NCBI GenBank assembly: GCA_014237605.1
Contig: JAAZZR010000002.1
Location: 1-64,000 of the forward strand
DNA: 64,000 nucleotides
From: Nitrosomonadaceae bacterium
GTDB taxonomy: Bacteria > Pseudomonadota > Gammaproteobacteria > Burkholderiales > Nitrosomonadaceae
Direction: 5' to 3'
Positions within the stretch are counted from its first letter, which is position 1; every line of letters begins with the position of its first letter. The translations under genes and the position numbers were made by a program. Under the pieces are notes generated by a model, which had not been told where the DNA came from, ran no database searches, and saw only the letters and a program-made list of their open reading frames with translations. Shown here one piece after another: positions 1 through 9,450 of this stretch.

Positions 1-2557
1 TTACTGCTGTATGTACACGAGAAGTAGTTGCTCCACCAATTAATAAAGGAATCGTGAAGTTCCCTCGTTGCATCTCTTTAGCTACATGTGACATTTCTTC
101 CAGCGAAGGGGTAATCAACCCTGACAGGCCTATCATGTCAGCTTTTTCATGTCGCGCAGTTTCCAGTATCTGTGTACAAGGAACCATCACCCCCATGTTT
201 ACCACTTCGTAGTTATTACATTGGAGCACCACTGTAACAATATTCTTACCTATATCATGTACGTCACCTTTAACTGTAGCAATAACGATTTTTCCCTTCG
301 TTTCTGAGTCTCCAGATACTCTCTTCTCTTCCTCAATAAAAGGTAAAAGATGTGCTACGGCTTGTTTCATTACGCGCGCTGATTTTACTACTTGTGGTAG
401 AAACATTTTCCCGGATCCAAACAAATCACCAACCACATTCATTCCGTTCATTAGCGGTCCTTCAATAACCTGAATGGGTCGTCCACCTTGTTCTTTTATT
501 TCAATCCTTGCTTCTTCAGTATCTTCTACAATATAGGTGTTAATCCCTCTTACTAGGGCATGTGTAAGCCGTTGCTGAACTGACTCATCACGCCAACTTA
601 GGTCCTCAATATTTTCCTTTCTTTGTCCCTTAAAATTCTCAGCAAAATCAACCAACCTCTCGGTTGCATCAGGGCGTCTGTTAAGCAACACATCTTCAAT
701 ATGTTCTAGTAAATCACTTGGTATGTCGGAATAAACGCCTAACTGTCCTGCATTAACTATTCCCATAGTCATTCCTGAGTGGACAGCATGATATAAAAAA
801 GCCGTATGAATTGCCTCACGTATTGCTTCTTGGCCGCGGAATGAGAATGAAACATTGGAAACTCCGCCACTTATTTTGGCATAAGGTAAGGTTTGTTTAA
901 TGATTCGTGTAGCCTCGATAAAATCAATGCCATAGTTATTGTGTTCCTCAATGCCTGTAGCCACCGCAAAAATGTTCGGATCAAAAATAATATCTTCCGG
1001 AGGAAAATTTATCTGATCAACTAATATTTTATAGCATCGAGTACATATTTCTATTTTTCGTTCTTGTGAGTCTGCTTGGCCTGATTCGTCAAAGGCCATT
1101 ACAATCACAGCCGCACCATAGCGACGGGCAAGTTTAGCGTGTTTAATAAACTCTTCTTCACCTTCCTTCATGCTAATAGAATTGATTACAGCTTTTCCTT
1201 GTATCCTCTTTAACCCAGCCTCAATAACAGACCATTTGCTTGAATCAATCATTATTGGTACCCGACTGATATCTGGTTCAGCTGCGATCAGGTTAAGGAA
1301 TGTCACCATGGCTTTTTCTGAGTCAAGCATGGCCTCATCCATATTAATATCAATAATTTGCGCGCCATTCTCTACCTGATTACGTGCAACATTTAACGCT
1401 TCCGTATAATCATTGTTTAATATTAAGCGAGAGAAGGCCTTTGACCCTGTGACATTCGTTCGTTCACCTACATTTACAAATAATGAATCATCATTGATGC
1501 TTAAGGGTTCCAGACCAGAAAGCCGTAGTTCCTTTGAAATGCTAGGGATGGTCCGTGGTGTAATTTCCTCTACTGCTTCAGAAATAGCTTTGATATGTGC
1601 AGGTGTAGTGCCACAGCAACCCCCGACAATATTTACGAAACCAGATTGTGCAAAGTCCTTGATTAGCTTCGCGGTGTATTCTGGTGATTCATCATAACCT
1701 GTTTCTGCAAGTGGGTTTGGTAAGCCAGCATTAGGATGTGAGCTTATATACACTCCGGCAACTTTAGAAAGCTCCTCTATGTATGGTCTCATTAATTCGG
1801 CCCCAAGCGCACAATTAAGCCCAACTGATAAGGGATGGGCGTGGCTTACTGAATTCCAGAATGCCTCTGGTGTTTGCCCTGACAGCGTTCGACCAGAAGC
1901 ATCCGTTATTGTTGCTGAAATCATGATAGGAATATGAATGTTATTAGTCTCAAAATACTGGTCTATCGCGTATAGAGCAGCTTTCGCATTGAGCGTATCA
2001 AAAATAGTCTCTACTAATAAAATATTTACACCGCCATCTACTAGGCCCCGAATAGATTCCAAATAATCAGTTACTAATTTATCAAAAGTAATGTTGCGAA
2101 ATCCAGGGTCATTTACATCTGGTGAAATAGAACTAGTCTTAGTTGTTGGGCCTAATACACCAGCAACAAAGCGAGGCTTATTCGGGATTTTTTCTTCTAT
2201 CGTTCGTGCTGCTTCATTTGCCAGTTTTGCACTTGAGAAATTTAGCTCATACACTAGATTCTGCATATGATAATCCGCCATTGAAGCAGAATTAGAATTG
2301 AAAGAATTAGTTTCAATAATGTCAGCCCCGGCTTCTAAAAAGCCGGTATGAATTGCATGGATAATCTGGGGCTGAGTAAGTGTTAAGAGGTCATTATTTC
2401 CCTTGAGATCATGAGGGTAATCTTTAAAACGTGTGCCACGATAATCTTCCTCATTTAGATTGTAACTTTGGATCATGGTGCCCATGGCACCGTCAAGTAA
2501 TAGAATCTTCTGAGTAAGTAAGTGATGTAATAGTTTGGCACACTCTTGATTGTTCAT
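1..2557 (-). CDS. metH: Cobalamin-dependent methionine synthase MetH (partial, C-terminus off the window)
   Basis: Transfers a methyl group from 5-methyltetrahydrofolate to homocysteine through methylcobalamin, giving methionine and tetrahydrofolate in the cytoplasm. Absent from the ORF track because it has no stop inside the window. Read on the minus strand from ATG at 2557 it stays open for about 852 codons. It starts [10 protein letters not shown] and has DGAMGTM of the homocysteine domain, the zinc-binding VGGCCGTTP near residue 315, the pterin-binding domain, and the cobalamin signature DVHDIGKN with the cobalt-ligating His near residue 767. The end of the B12 domain and the SAM-reactivation domain lie beyond base 1. 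I checked frame at three separated motifs and saw no break. Family certain; state of the missing third unknown. Confidence 0.95.
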   Translation of the reverse strand, partial: MNNQECAKLLHHLLTQKILLLDGAMGTMIQSYNLNEEDYRGTRFKDYPHDLKGNNDLLTLTQPQIIHAIHTGFLEAGADIIETNSFNSNSASMADYHMQNLVYELNFSSAKLANEAARTIEEKIPNKPRFVAGVLGPTTKTSSISPDVNDPGFRNITFDKLVTDYLESIRGLVDGGVNILLVETIFDTLNAKAALYAIDQYFETNNIHIPIMISATITDASGRTLSGQTPEAFWNSVSHAHPLSVGLNCALGAELMRPYIEELSKVAGVYISSHPNAGLPNPLAETGYDESPEYTAKLIKDFAQSGFVNIVGGCCGTTPAHIKAISEAVEEITPRTIPSISKELRLSGLEPLSINDDSLFVNVGERTNVTGSKAFSRLILNNDYTEALNVARNQVENGAQIIDINMDEAMLDSEKAMVTFLNLIAAEPDISRVPIMIDSSKWSVIEAGLKRIQGKAVINSISMKEGEEEFIKHAKLARRYGAAVIVMAFDESGQADSQERKIEICTRCYKILVDQINFPPEDIIFDPNIFAVATGIEEHNNYGIDFIEATRIIKQTLPYAKISGGVSNVSFSFRGQEAIREAIHTAFLYHAVHSGMTMGIVNAGQLGVYSDIPSDLLEHIEDVLLNRRPDATERLVDFAENFKGQRKENIEDLSWRDESVQQRLTHALVRGINTYIVEDTEEARIEIKEQGGRPIQVIEGPLMNGMNVVGDLFGSGKMFLPQVVKSARVMKQAVAHLLPFIEEEKRVSGDSETKGKIVIATVKGDVHDIGKNIVTVVLQCNNYEVVNMGVMVPCTQILETARHEKADMIGLSGLITPSLEEMSHVAKEMQRGNFTIPLLIGGATTSRVHTAV

Positions 2558-2933
2558 GTTTGAGCTATAGCTTGGGCTGCATTTAGGAAAGAGTGATCTT
2601 ATCATGCCACAACAAATTGTCGTGGCAACTTGTTGTGGAAAGAAATATTCTTTGAGCTATATATTTACATAGAAATAATAATTTATTATTGTTATTTCTA
2701 CTATGCTTCTGAAGTTTAGTCTAAAAATCCTTGGCGGGATTTGCTTGGCTTGATTAGGTTATTTTCCTGAAGAGAGGTAGAGAAGACTTAAGCAGGCTTC
2801 ATTCTTTTGTTTCAAGAATTAATCCGACTAGGACGGAGGATACGTTAGGGGATAGACCAAGAGTGCATGTTAAATTTATCAATTTCCTTTCATTTGAAAG
2901 GAAATTGATAAGATACTTATCCTTTTGTTGAGC
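2558..2933. other. Gene-free interval between ubiK and metH with two inverted repeats
   Basis: No ORF with family features is visible. Reading towards metH it holds a 16-bp perfect hairpin just after ubiK (2876-2911) and a second inverted repeat about 50 bases before the metH start (2607-2638, CCACAACAA pairing with TTGTTGTGG). The second could act in the metH 5' leader. I saw no match to the SAH, SAM or cobalamin riboswitch consensus. Confidence 0.6.
2876..2911 (-). terminator. Strong hairpin after ubiK
   Basis: TTATCAATTTCCTTTC pairs perfectly with GAAAGGAAATTGATAA around an ATTT loop, 16 bp, 22 bases past the ubiK stop. There is no real U-tract in either direction, so it may be a Rho-independent terminator lacking its tail, an RNA-stabilising 3' hairpin, or a processing site. 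It separates ubiK from metH, both on the minus strand. Confidence 0.5.
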
Positions 2934-3224
2934 TTAAGCTTTCTTAGGACTCTTGGTCTTGCTCACTTTCGGGCTTTTTTTTGGTTTAGTAACTAGCTTA
3001 TCTTCCAACCCAGTAACTATTGATTCCAGTTCAGTTAATTTTTCACGTGTACGGATTAACATCTCTTGCTGCACGTTAAACTCATCTCGTGTAACCAAAT
3101 CTAGCTTAGTAAATACTCCGGCTAACAAAATCCGCATATTTTGTTCTACATCCTTCACTGGACTTTGTGCTACCACCTCATTTATTTTTGTGCTAATTTC
3201 ATCCAACAGTTTTTGGTTTAACAT
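2934..3224 (-). CDS. ubiK: Ubiquinone biosynthesis accessory factor UbiK (YqiC/BMFP family)
   Basis: Small 96-residue protein of the YqiC/BMFP family, which supports the late hydroxylation steps of ubiquinone synthesis together with UbiJ. The first 75 residues form an amphipathic helix then a coiled coil (TREKLTELESIVTGLEDKL), typical of the family. The C-terminus is a Lys/Ser/Pro-rich basic tail (KSPKVSKTKSPKKA). It is transcribed divergently from amgK across a 98-bp gap. It fits functionally with ubiH in this window. Identification rests on length, coiled-coil pattern and the N-terminal helix; good but not certain. Confidence 0.8.
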   Translation of the reverse strand: MLNQKLLDEISTKINEVVAQSPVKDVEQNMRILLAGVFTKLDLVTRDEFNVQQEMLIRTREKLTELESIVTGLEDKLVTKPKKSPKVSKTKSPKKA

Positions 3225-3322
3225 AGTTTCTCCATTTTTTCCGTCATCAATGTGGATTGAGGGACTCTACTTGCATGATAAAATCTCATATTTTTAAGAA
3301 ATAGGCAATCAGTAGATTAATT

Positions 3323-4348
3323 ATGAACCAACTACAACGTTACCAACTTCTAGAGAATTGGGTTAAGAATCAATTCCCGACTAGATCTTTTTTACTCTCT
3401 CCAGCCTCTACTGACGCAAGTTTTCGCCGATATTTCCGAATAGAATTTAGTGATCAATCTACTCCAAAGACATTAATTGTCATGGATGCCCCTCCAGAGC
3501 ATGAGGACTGTGTTTCTTTTCTGTATGTGGCAAATATTTTTTCTACGGCCAATGTTCATGTTCCAGAAATTCTGGCAAAGGACCTGAGGCAAGGATTTTT
3601 GCTTCTTTCAGATCTAGGAAGCACTACATATCTTGAGTCGATAGGGGGTAATTCATCGATTGCTGGTAATTTATATCATGATGCGATAGATGCACTTATT
3701 AGAATTCAATCAGTAAGTTGTACGGGAGAGTTGCCAGACTATGATGAAAAACTGCTTCTTAAAGAATTAAACTTGTTCCCGGATTGGTACTTGGTAAAGC
3801 ATTTAAAGGTAGCGCTAGATACAAACCAGAAAGAAGAGCTTAGTAATTGTTTTACAAAGATTATAAATAATAATCTTGCCCAGCCAAGAGTATATGTTCA
3901 CCGTGATTTTCACTCACGAAATCTCATGGTAGCTAGCCCTAATCCAGGTATTATTGATTTCCAGGATGCTGTGTATGGCCCTATTACTTATGACTTGGTT
4001 TCTCTTTTTAAGGACGCGTATATTTACTGGGATGAAGAGAAGATACTGGATTGGGTAATACGGTATTGGGAGAAAGCCAGAAAAATAGGGCTTCCAGTTG
4101 CAGGAAATTTTTCCGATTTCTATCGTGATTTTGAGTGGATGGGGGTGCAACGGCATATTAAGGTACTTGGTATATTTGCCCGTTTATCTTGCCGCGATGG
4201 TAAAAATAATTACCTCAGAGATATGCCCGTGGTAATAAATTATCTGAAAAATACCTGTGACCGTTACCGCGAGCTGAATTTTTTGCTGGAGTTGTTGGGC
4301 GAATTAGAAAATAAAGAACAAAAGAAAGAAACTGGTGATGAATCATAA
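3323..4348 (+). CDS. amgK: N-acetylmuramate/N-acetylglucosamine kinase AmgK
   Basis: Anomeric sugar kinase of the aminoglycoside-phosphotransferase fold that makes MurNAc-1-phosphate for peptidoglycan recycling. The 341 residues carry the catalytic loop VHRDFHSRNLM at about 192-202 and the metal-binding IIDFQDA at about 209-215, as in the family. It overlaps murU by 11 bp, the usual amgK-murU pair, so the two are co-translated and supply UDP-MurNAc. In relatives lptD, surA, pdxA and ksgA sit on the other side of amgK; here that place is taken by ubiK and metH. ATG at 3323 is the first in-frame start. Confidence 0.9.
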   Translation: MNQLQRYQLLENWVKNQFPTRSFLLSPASTDASFRRYFRIEFSDQSTPKTLIVMDAPPEHEDCVSFLYVANIFSTANVHVPEILAKDLRQGFLLLSDLGSTTYLESIGGNSSIAGNLYHDAIDALIRIQSVSCTGELPDYDEKLLLKELNLFPDWYLVKHLKVALDTNQKEELSNCFTKIINNNLAQPRVYVHRDFHSRNLMVASPNPGIIDFQDAVYGPITYDLVSLFKDAYIYWDEEKILDWVIRYWEKARKIGLPVAGNFSDFYRDFEWMGVQRHIKVLGIFARLSCRDGKNNYLRDMPVVINYLKNTCDRYRELNFLLELLGELENKEQKKETGDES

Positions 4349-5066
4349 GAAAGAACGATTTAAAGCAATGATTTTAGCTGCCGGCCGTGGGGTGCGTATG
4401 CGTCCTATGACTGATAATTTACCAAAGCCGCTGCTTTGTGTGGGAAACCAAACACTGATTGAGCATCATATTGAGAATCTTGCGCGTGCAGGTTTTTTGG
4501 ATATCGTAATTAACCATGCTTACTTGGGGGGAATGATTGAGACCGCATTAGGAGATGGAAGCCGCTATGGGGTTAACATTTGTTATTCCCCTGAAACGAT
4601 AGCGCTAGAAACAGCTGGCGGCATCGTTAATGCGCTACCCTTGCTGGAGAGCAAGAATGGAGATGAGTTAGCCGAGCAGCCTTTCCTTGTAGTTAATGCG
4701 GATATATATTGCGAATTCAAGTTCGCTGAATTATTACCAATGTTAAGGCAGATGAGAATGGGTATAGATACGGCACACTTGGTAATGGTGAGTAATCAGG
4801 AGCACCATCCAGATGGAGATTTTTTTCTTGATTCCGGTAGGTTGTTGTCAGCAGGTAAAGAGAGACTTACTTTCAGCGGGATTAGTATCTATAAGCCATC
4901 TTTTTTTAATGGAGTTAAGCCTGGAATAGTATCGAAGTTGGCGCCAAAATTATGTCAGGCAATTGCAGAAGGAAGTGTTAGTGGTGAGCACTATAAAGGG
5001 GTCTGGGTAGATGTAGGCACACCAGAACGGTTACGTAGACTCGATGCTCAGCTCAGAAACAAATAA
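4338..5066 (+). CDS. murU: N-acetylmuramate-1-phosphate uridylyltransferase MurU
   Basis: Nucleotidyltransferase that converts MurNAc-1-phosphate and UTP to UDP-MurNAc, bypassing de novo synthesis in cell-wall recycling. The N-terminal loop LAAGRGVRMRPMT followed by LPKPLL is the sugar-phosphate nucleotidyltransferase signature, and VVNADIYCEF holds the metal-binding Asp. The C-terminus WVDVGTPERL is typical of short MurU/RmlA-like enzymes. The ORF track starts at GTG 4335; ATG at 4338 is preferred and gives 242 residues. The 11-bp overlap with amgK supports translational coupling. Confidence 0.88.
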   Translation: MNHKKERFKAMILAAGRGVRMRPMTDNLPKPLLCVGNQTLIEHHIENLARAGFLDIVINHAYLGGMIETALGDGSRYGVNICYSPETIALETAGGIVNALPLLESKNGDELAEQPFLVVNADIYCEFKFAELLPMLRQMRMGIDTAHLVMVSNQEHHPDGDFFLDSGRLLSAGKERLTFSGISIYKPSFFNGVKPGIVSKLAPKLCQAIAEGSVSGEHYKGVWVDVGTPERLRRLDAQLRNK

Positions 5067-5120
5067 GGAAAGTTCCAGCTTGTTTTGCTTTATTCTATAA
5101 ATCCTGCAATAGTATTATCT

Positions 5121-6428
5121 ATGGTCCCAATTGAATCTTATATTAAACGCCGTCAACAACTAGCATCACAGATGCAGAAAGGGGTGGCGATTATCCCGAC
5201 TTCTCCAGAGAGGGTGCGAAATCGTGACTGCAATCACCCCTATCGTTTCGATAGTTATTTTTATTATCTGACGGGCTTTGATGAGCCGGATGCAGTGTTT
5301 GTCATGATACTTGGAGATGATATAAACGAAACCAAGTCAATATTATTCTGTCAAGACAAAGATATGGAACATGAGATCTGGAACGGTTTCCGATATGGTC
5401 CGGAGTCTGCAAAAGAATTTTTTAGTATTGATGAAGCATATTCCATCTCAAGTGTGGATGAGGTATTGCCTAAATTACTGGCTGGTCACTCTAGAATTTA
5501 TTATTCATTGGGGCAAGATGACGCATGGGATTTGCGTTTTACTGGCTGGCTTAACCAGGTACGCGAGAAGTCTCGAAGTGGCCTATCCACGCCGGCCGAA
5601 ATTTATGATAGCCGAATACTATTAGATGAGATGCGCTTGTTCAAAGGGACAGAAGAGCTTCAACTCATGCGTCGCGCAGCAAAAATCTCTAGTCGTGCTC
5701 ACTGTCGCGCAATGCAGGTAACTCATCCTGGGATGAAAGAATATGAGGTTGAGGCGGAATTTCTGTACGAATTTCGCAAACATGGTGCTGAAGCACCTGC
5801 CTATACCCCAATTGTTGCAGGTGGTGCAAATGCATGCGTGTTACATTATGTTAAGAATAGTATGGAATTAAAATCAGGTGATTTAGTATTAATTGATGCT
5901 GGTTGCGAGTTGAATGGGTACGCTGCAGATATTACCCGTACATTCCCTGTAAACGGTAAATTCAGTTCAGTACAAAAAGATGTATATCAATTGGTTCTAT
6001 CTGCACAGTCTGCTGCGATTAATACTGTACAACCAGGTAATTCTTGGGATATGCCACATACTGCCGCACTGGAGGTATTAGTACAGGGGTTTATTGATAT
6101 GGGACTATGCCAAGGAAGTGTGGATTCAGTTATTGAGTCAGAAGATTACCGGCGATTTTACATGCATCGAACTGGCCACTGGTTGGGGTTAGATGTACAT
6201 GATGTAGGGGAATATAAGCAAGATGAAAAATGGCGTCTATTTGATTCGGGAATGGCTTTAACCGTAGAGCCTGGCTGTTATATCCGTCCGGCAGAAAATG
6301 TACCTGAACACTTTTGGAATATTGGTGTTCGTATTGAAGATGATGTAATCGTAACGAATACTGGTTGTGAGGTGTTGACGGCGTCAGCACCAAAATCTGT
6401 TAACGAAATTGAAGAATTAATGCGATGA
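5121..6428 (+). CDS. pepP: Xaa-Pro aminopeptidase PepP (aminopeptidase P)
   Basis: Cytoplasmic dinuclear-metal peptidase that removes an N-terminal residue preceding proline. It has an N-terminal creatinase-like domain (PYRFDSYFYYLTGF) and a C-terminal pita-bread domain. Metal ligands are visible: Asp in VLIDAG near 258, Asp in AADITR near 269, His in HRTGHWLG near 350, Glu in VEPGCY near 382 and Glu in RIEDD near 404. The track begins at TTG 5085, but ATG 5121 (MVPIESYIKRRQ) lines up with the E. coli start and gives 435 residues. Its stop overlaps the next start (ATGA), so it is in an operon with the small membrane protein and ubiH. Confidence 0.92.
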   Translation: MVPIESYIKRRQQLASQMQKGVAIIPTSPERVRNRDCNHPYRFDSYFYYLTGFDEPDAVFVMILGDDINETKSILFCQDKDMEHEIWNGFRYGPESAKEFFSIDEAYSISSVDEVLPKLLAGHSRIYYSLGQDDAWDLRFTGWLNQVREKSRSGLSTPAEIYDSRILLDEMRLFKGTEELQLMRRAAKISSRAHCRAMQVTHPGMKEYEVEAEFLYEFRKHGAEAPAYTPIVAGGANACVLHYVKNSMELKSGDLVLIDAGCELNGYAADITRTFPVNGKFSSVQKDVYQLVLSAQSAAINTVQPGNSWDMPHTAALEVLVQGFIDMGLCQGSVDSVIESEDYRRFYMHRTGHWLGLDVHDVGEYKQDEKWRLFDSGMALTVEPGCYIRPAENVPEHFWNIGVRIEDDVIVTNTGCEVLTASAPKSVNEIEELMR

Positions 6429-6784
6429 ATGAAATTTGGAAAATAATAGTTCAGAAGGCTTCTGGATTTAAGGGAAAAAACACTCAGGAGGGGATGAATT
6501 CCTCGCTCATAACTAAGCGATGGATGACTTACCTAGTACTAATTCCGATATTAATTTTATTGTCAATTTTTGGTGTTTTCTTTTTTGCTGCATTTTTGGC
6601 ATTATTCGCTATAGCTGCTGCCGGTTTTGGTATTCGTTTTTGGTGGTTAAAGCGTGAATCAGCTAAATCAGTAGGATCAGAGCATCCGCTAAATACATTA
6701 GAAAAAGAGACAGTAGAAGGAGAGTATGTTGTGGTAGATGAGGATGACCGCACTGCTGAAGAAAAAGTTAGAAGAGATAGGTAG
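6425..6784 (+). CDS. Small membrane protein of unknown function between pepP and ubiH
   Basis: 119 residues, not recognised as a named family. A hydrophobic block from about residue 38 to 75 (YLVLIPILILLSIFGVFFF, then a second Ala/Phe-rich stretch) predicts one or two membrane spans. It is followed by a charged, acidic tail (VVDEDDRTAEEKVRR) that should be cytoplasmic. The start ATG overlaps the pepP stop (ATGA), arguing for genuine translation. ubiH follows 33 bp later, so a membrane role near quinone metabolism is possible but unproven. Confidence 0.65.
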   Translation: MNEIWKIIVQKASGFKGKNTQEGMNSSLITKRWMTYLVLIPILILLSIFGVFFFAAFLALFAIAAAGFGIRFWWLKRESAKSVGSEHPLNTLEKETVEGEYVVVDEDDRTAEEKVRRDR

Positions 6785-6817
6785 ATAATTGAATCTGACA
6801 ATAAATCTAATCTAAGT

Positions 6818-7990
6818 ATGGAAACCATGTCATCCGACCATTACGACCTTATTATTATAGGTGGCGGCCCAATAGGTATGTCCTTATCCATTGCGCTTCG
6901 GCATAGTGGGCTATCAGTCCTATTATTGGAGGCACGTAAGGAGCCTGAAAAGAATAAAGATCCTCGCCCATTAGCGTTTTCTCATGGTAGTCGGTTAATT
7001 TTACAGCGTCTGGGTGTATGGGAAGCTTTGTCAGAGGTCACTCCCATTAAAGCTATACATATTTCTAATCGTGGTGGTTTTGGCCGTACCCTACTAACTG
7101 CTAGCGAAATTGATGTGCCGGCCTTAGGTTATGTAATACTCCATCATGACATATTTCGGGTAATGCACGAGAAATTGCAAGATTGTGGAGTTGACTATCT
7201 GACGGAAGCTCAGGTAACACAATTAGAATGTAATGTAGCGGAGGGGCAGGTTAAATTTCAGCATAATGGGAAGCTTAAACAGGCAACAGCAAATTTATTG
7301 GTATTAGCAGATGGTGGTCGTCTTATTGGGCAGGTAGAGGAAATCACTCAGCATGTGCAGGACTATGAACAGTGGGCGATTGTATCTAGAATTGAAGCCT
7401 CGGAATCCCAGTGTGGAATGGCCTATGAGCGGTTCACTTCTGATGGGCCTGTTGCTATGCTCCCTTTTGGCAAGAATTTTTCTTTAGTATGGACGGTCTC
7501 TCCATCAGTGGCACAAGAAATTCTTAGTCTGGACGATGCTACATTCTTAGCTCGGCTGCATAGTCATTTTGGTGATCGAATTGGAAAATTTACTTGTACA
7601 GGCAAACGTTCTGGTTTTCCTCTGGCTCTTAAATATGCAACTCCTGTAGCAGGACGTCGAGTTGTATTGATTGGAAATGCGGCACAAACTTTACATCCTG
7701 TAGCTGGACAAGGTTTTAATTTAGGCTTGCGTGATGCTTGGGAATTATCAGGAGAGATTATTGAAACGCCTTCTGATATCGGGTCCCCTGTGATGCTTTC
7801 AAAGTATCGAGCTAAACGGAAAACTGACAGCGGAGGAGGAAGGATCTTTACAGATTCTTTGGTTAAGATCTTTTCCAATGAAAATATTTTATTACAGGGA
7901 ATGCGTGGAATTGGGTTAAGTGCACTTGATTGTTTTCCGCCAGCTAAGCGTTTTGTAGCTAAACGTATGATGTTTGGTTCAAGGGGATAA
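6818..7990 (+). CDS. ubiH: 2-polyprenyl-6-methoxyphenol hydroxylase, UbiH/UbiF/COQ6 family
   Basis: FAD-dependent monooxygenase of the aerobic ubiquinone pathway, hydroxylating the polyprenyl-phenol ring at the membrane face. The FAD-binding GGGPIG lies near residue 15. The second FAD motif reads IGNAAQTLHPVAGQGFNLG near 285-303; the GNAAQ form is that of UbiH rather than UbiF. 390 residues is normal. Two in-frame ATGs (6818 and 6827) are both possible; the first is given. It implies aerobic respiration. Position next to pepP is the usual one. The exact ring position hydroxylated cannot be told from sequence alone. Confidence 0.87.
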   Translation: METMSSDHYDLIIIGGGPIGMSLSIALRHSGLSVLLLEARKEPEKNKDPRPLAFSHGSRLILQRLGVWEALSEVTPIKAIHISNRGGFGRTLLTASEIDVPALGYVILHHDIFRVMHEKLQDCGVDYLTEAQVTQLECNVAEGQVKFQHNGKLKQATANLLVLADGGRLIGQVEEITQHVQDYEQWAIVSRIEASESQCGMAYERFTSDGPVAMLPFGKNFSLVWTVSPSVAQEILSLDDATFLARLHSHFGDRIGKFTCTGKRSGFPLALKYATPVAGRRVVLIGNAAQTLHPVAGQGFNLGLRDAWELSGEIIETPSDIGSPVMLSKYRAKRKTDSGGGRIFTDSLVKIFSNENILLQGMRGIGLSALDCFPPAKRFVAKRMMFGSRG

Positions 7991-8122
7991 TTAGTGACTA
8001 AGTATTGTTTTTAATTTTTATTAATAACTTCTTCCCATGAAATTGTCATTGGTTTAGAATTACTATCTGTACAAATTTTGGTTTTCCATATTTTTTTCAT
8101 TATTTAGTTAGTGGTTAGTGTT

Positions 8123-9136
8123 ATGCAGATCGGTCCTTATATTCTAAAAAATAATTTAGTCGTTGCGCCTATGGCAGGGGTAACTGATCGTCCTTTCCGA
8201 CAATTGTGTAAAAAAATGGGAGCAGGAATGGCAGTATCGGAAATGGTGTCTTGTAATTCATTATTGTGGGGATCTGAAAAAACTAAGCGTAGAGCTAATC
8301 ATGAAGGAGAAGTGGATCCAATTTCAGTACAGATTGCCGGAGCTGACCCGGCAATGATGGCAGAGGCTGCTTCCTATAATGTAGCGCAGGGAGCGCAAAT
8401 GATAGATATCAATATGGGTTGCCCAGCTAAAAAGATTTGCAATACGATGGCTGGCTCTGCACTATTACAGAATGAGGAGTTGGTAGGTAGGATACTTGAT
8501 TCTGTAGTGGGGGCAGTGGACGTTCCAGTTACCCTAAAGATTCGTACTGGTTGGGATAGAGATCACAAAAATGCGCTTGTTATAGCACGCCTAGCAGAGA
8601 ATGCGGGGATACAGGCACTTGCTATTCATGGAAGAACTAGAGCTTGTGCTTATAATGGAAAAGCTGAGTACGACACTATCGCTGCTGTAAAAGATCACGT
8701 GAGAATACCTATTATTGCTAATGGTGATATTAGAACACCAGAGGAAGCAAAGAGAGTGCTAGAGTATACGGCAGCAGATGCTGTAATGATTGGACGTGCT
8801 GCTCAGGGGAGACCTTGGATATTTCGGGAAATTAGTCATTATCTCTCTACAGGCAATCATCTTCCGCTGCCTGAAGTTAATGAAATTCATCATGTTCTTG
8901 TAAATCATTTGTATGATCTTTACGATTTTTACGGAGAATATTCTGGAGTCCGTATTGCACGCAAACACATCTCTTGGTATACAAAAGGTTTGATTGGTTC
9001 TGCAGTGTTTCGTCATGCTATGAATCGGTTGCAAACTACTGATCAGCAACTATCTGCTGTTAATGAATTTTTTATAAGTTTATCTGGTTATGGAGAGCGA
9101 TTGACTTATGTTGAGCGTGAGGAAGTAGCCGCATGA
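8123..9136 (+). CDS. dusB: tRNA-dihydrouridine synthase DusB
   Basis: FMN enzyme that reduces specific uridines in the tRNA D-loop. It shows the TIM-barrel Dus signature: APMAGVTDRPFR near residue 14-25, MGCPAKK with the catalytic Cys near residue 100, and the phosphate-binding ANGDIRT and IGRAAQGRPW segments. The track starts at GTG 8111, but ATG 8123 (MQIGPYILKN) matches the E. coli start and gives 337 residues. The stop overlaps the fis start by 4 bases (ATGA), the classic dusB-fis operon. The 132 bp upstream of the ATG, after ubiH, probably hold its promoter. Confidence 0.93.
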   Translation: MQIGPYILKNNLVVAPMAGVTDRPFRQLCKKMGAGMAVSEMVSCNSLLWGSEKTKRRANHEGEVDPISVQIAGADPAMMAEAASYNVAQGAQMIDINMGCPAKKICNTMAGSALLQNEELVGRILDSVVGAVDVPVTLKIRTGWDRDHKNALVIARLAENAGIQALAIHGRTRACAYNGKAEYDTIAAVKDHVRIPIIANGDIRTPEEAKRVLEYTAADAVMIGRAAQGRPWIFREISHYLSTGNHLPLPEVNEIHHVLVNHLYDLYDFYGEYSGVRIARKHISWYTKGLIGSAVFRHAMNRLQTTDQQLSAVNEFFISLSGYGERLTYVEREEVAA

Positions 9137-9375
9137 CTATAATTGACGAGAATGAAATTGCACGATGTGTACGCAGGGCTGTAGAAGATTATCTTAAAGA
9201 CTTGGATGGAGAGAAGCCTCATCCACTATATGGAATGGTAATACATAGTGTTGAGAAGCCGCTAGTTGAGTTAGTAATGAAATATTCTGAAGGAAACCAG
9301 ACTCGCGCTGCAGAATTACTTGGTATTAACCGAAATACTCTTCGAAACAAAATAAGACAATATCGAATCAAATAA
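9133..9375 (+). CDS. fis: DNA-binding protein Fis
   Basis: Nucleoid protein and transcription factor that bends DNA and typically activates rRNA/tRNA promoters. 80 residues, slightly shorter than E. coli Fis (98) and usual for betaproteobacteria. The C-terminal helix-turn-helix GNQTRAAELLGINRNTLRNKI is intact. Translationally coupled to dusB by an ATGA overlap. purH begins 75 bp after the stop. Confidence 0.93.
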   Translation: MTIIDENEIARCVRRAVEDYLKDLDGEKPHPLYGMVIHSVEKPLVELVMKYSEGNQTRAAELLGINRNTLRNKIRQYRIK

Positions 9376-9450
9376 AGGGTGAATTGCGGTGGGGTTGGTA
9401 GTGTTGCAATTTGCGATATTAATTAACGCTCTGTATTTATGTGCCGGAAT

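Noticed and set aside
1170-1697. Two plus-strand ORFs of 69 and 94 aa
   Set aside because: They lie antisense inside metH, whose frame is intact there.
2558-2933. SAM, SAH or cobalamin riboswitch before metH
   Set aside because: None of the conserved core sequences of these riboswitches was seen; only simple inverted repeats are present.
5085-5120. TTG start for pepP at 5085
   Set aside because: ATG 5121 aligns with the known family N-terminus; the extra 12 residues have no counterpart.
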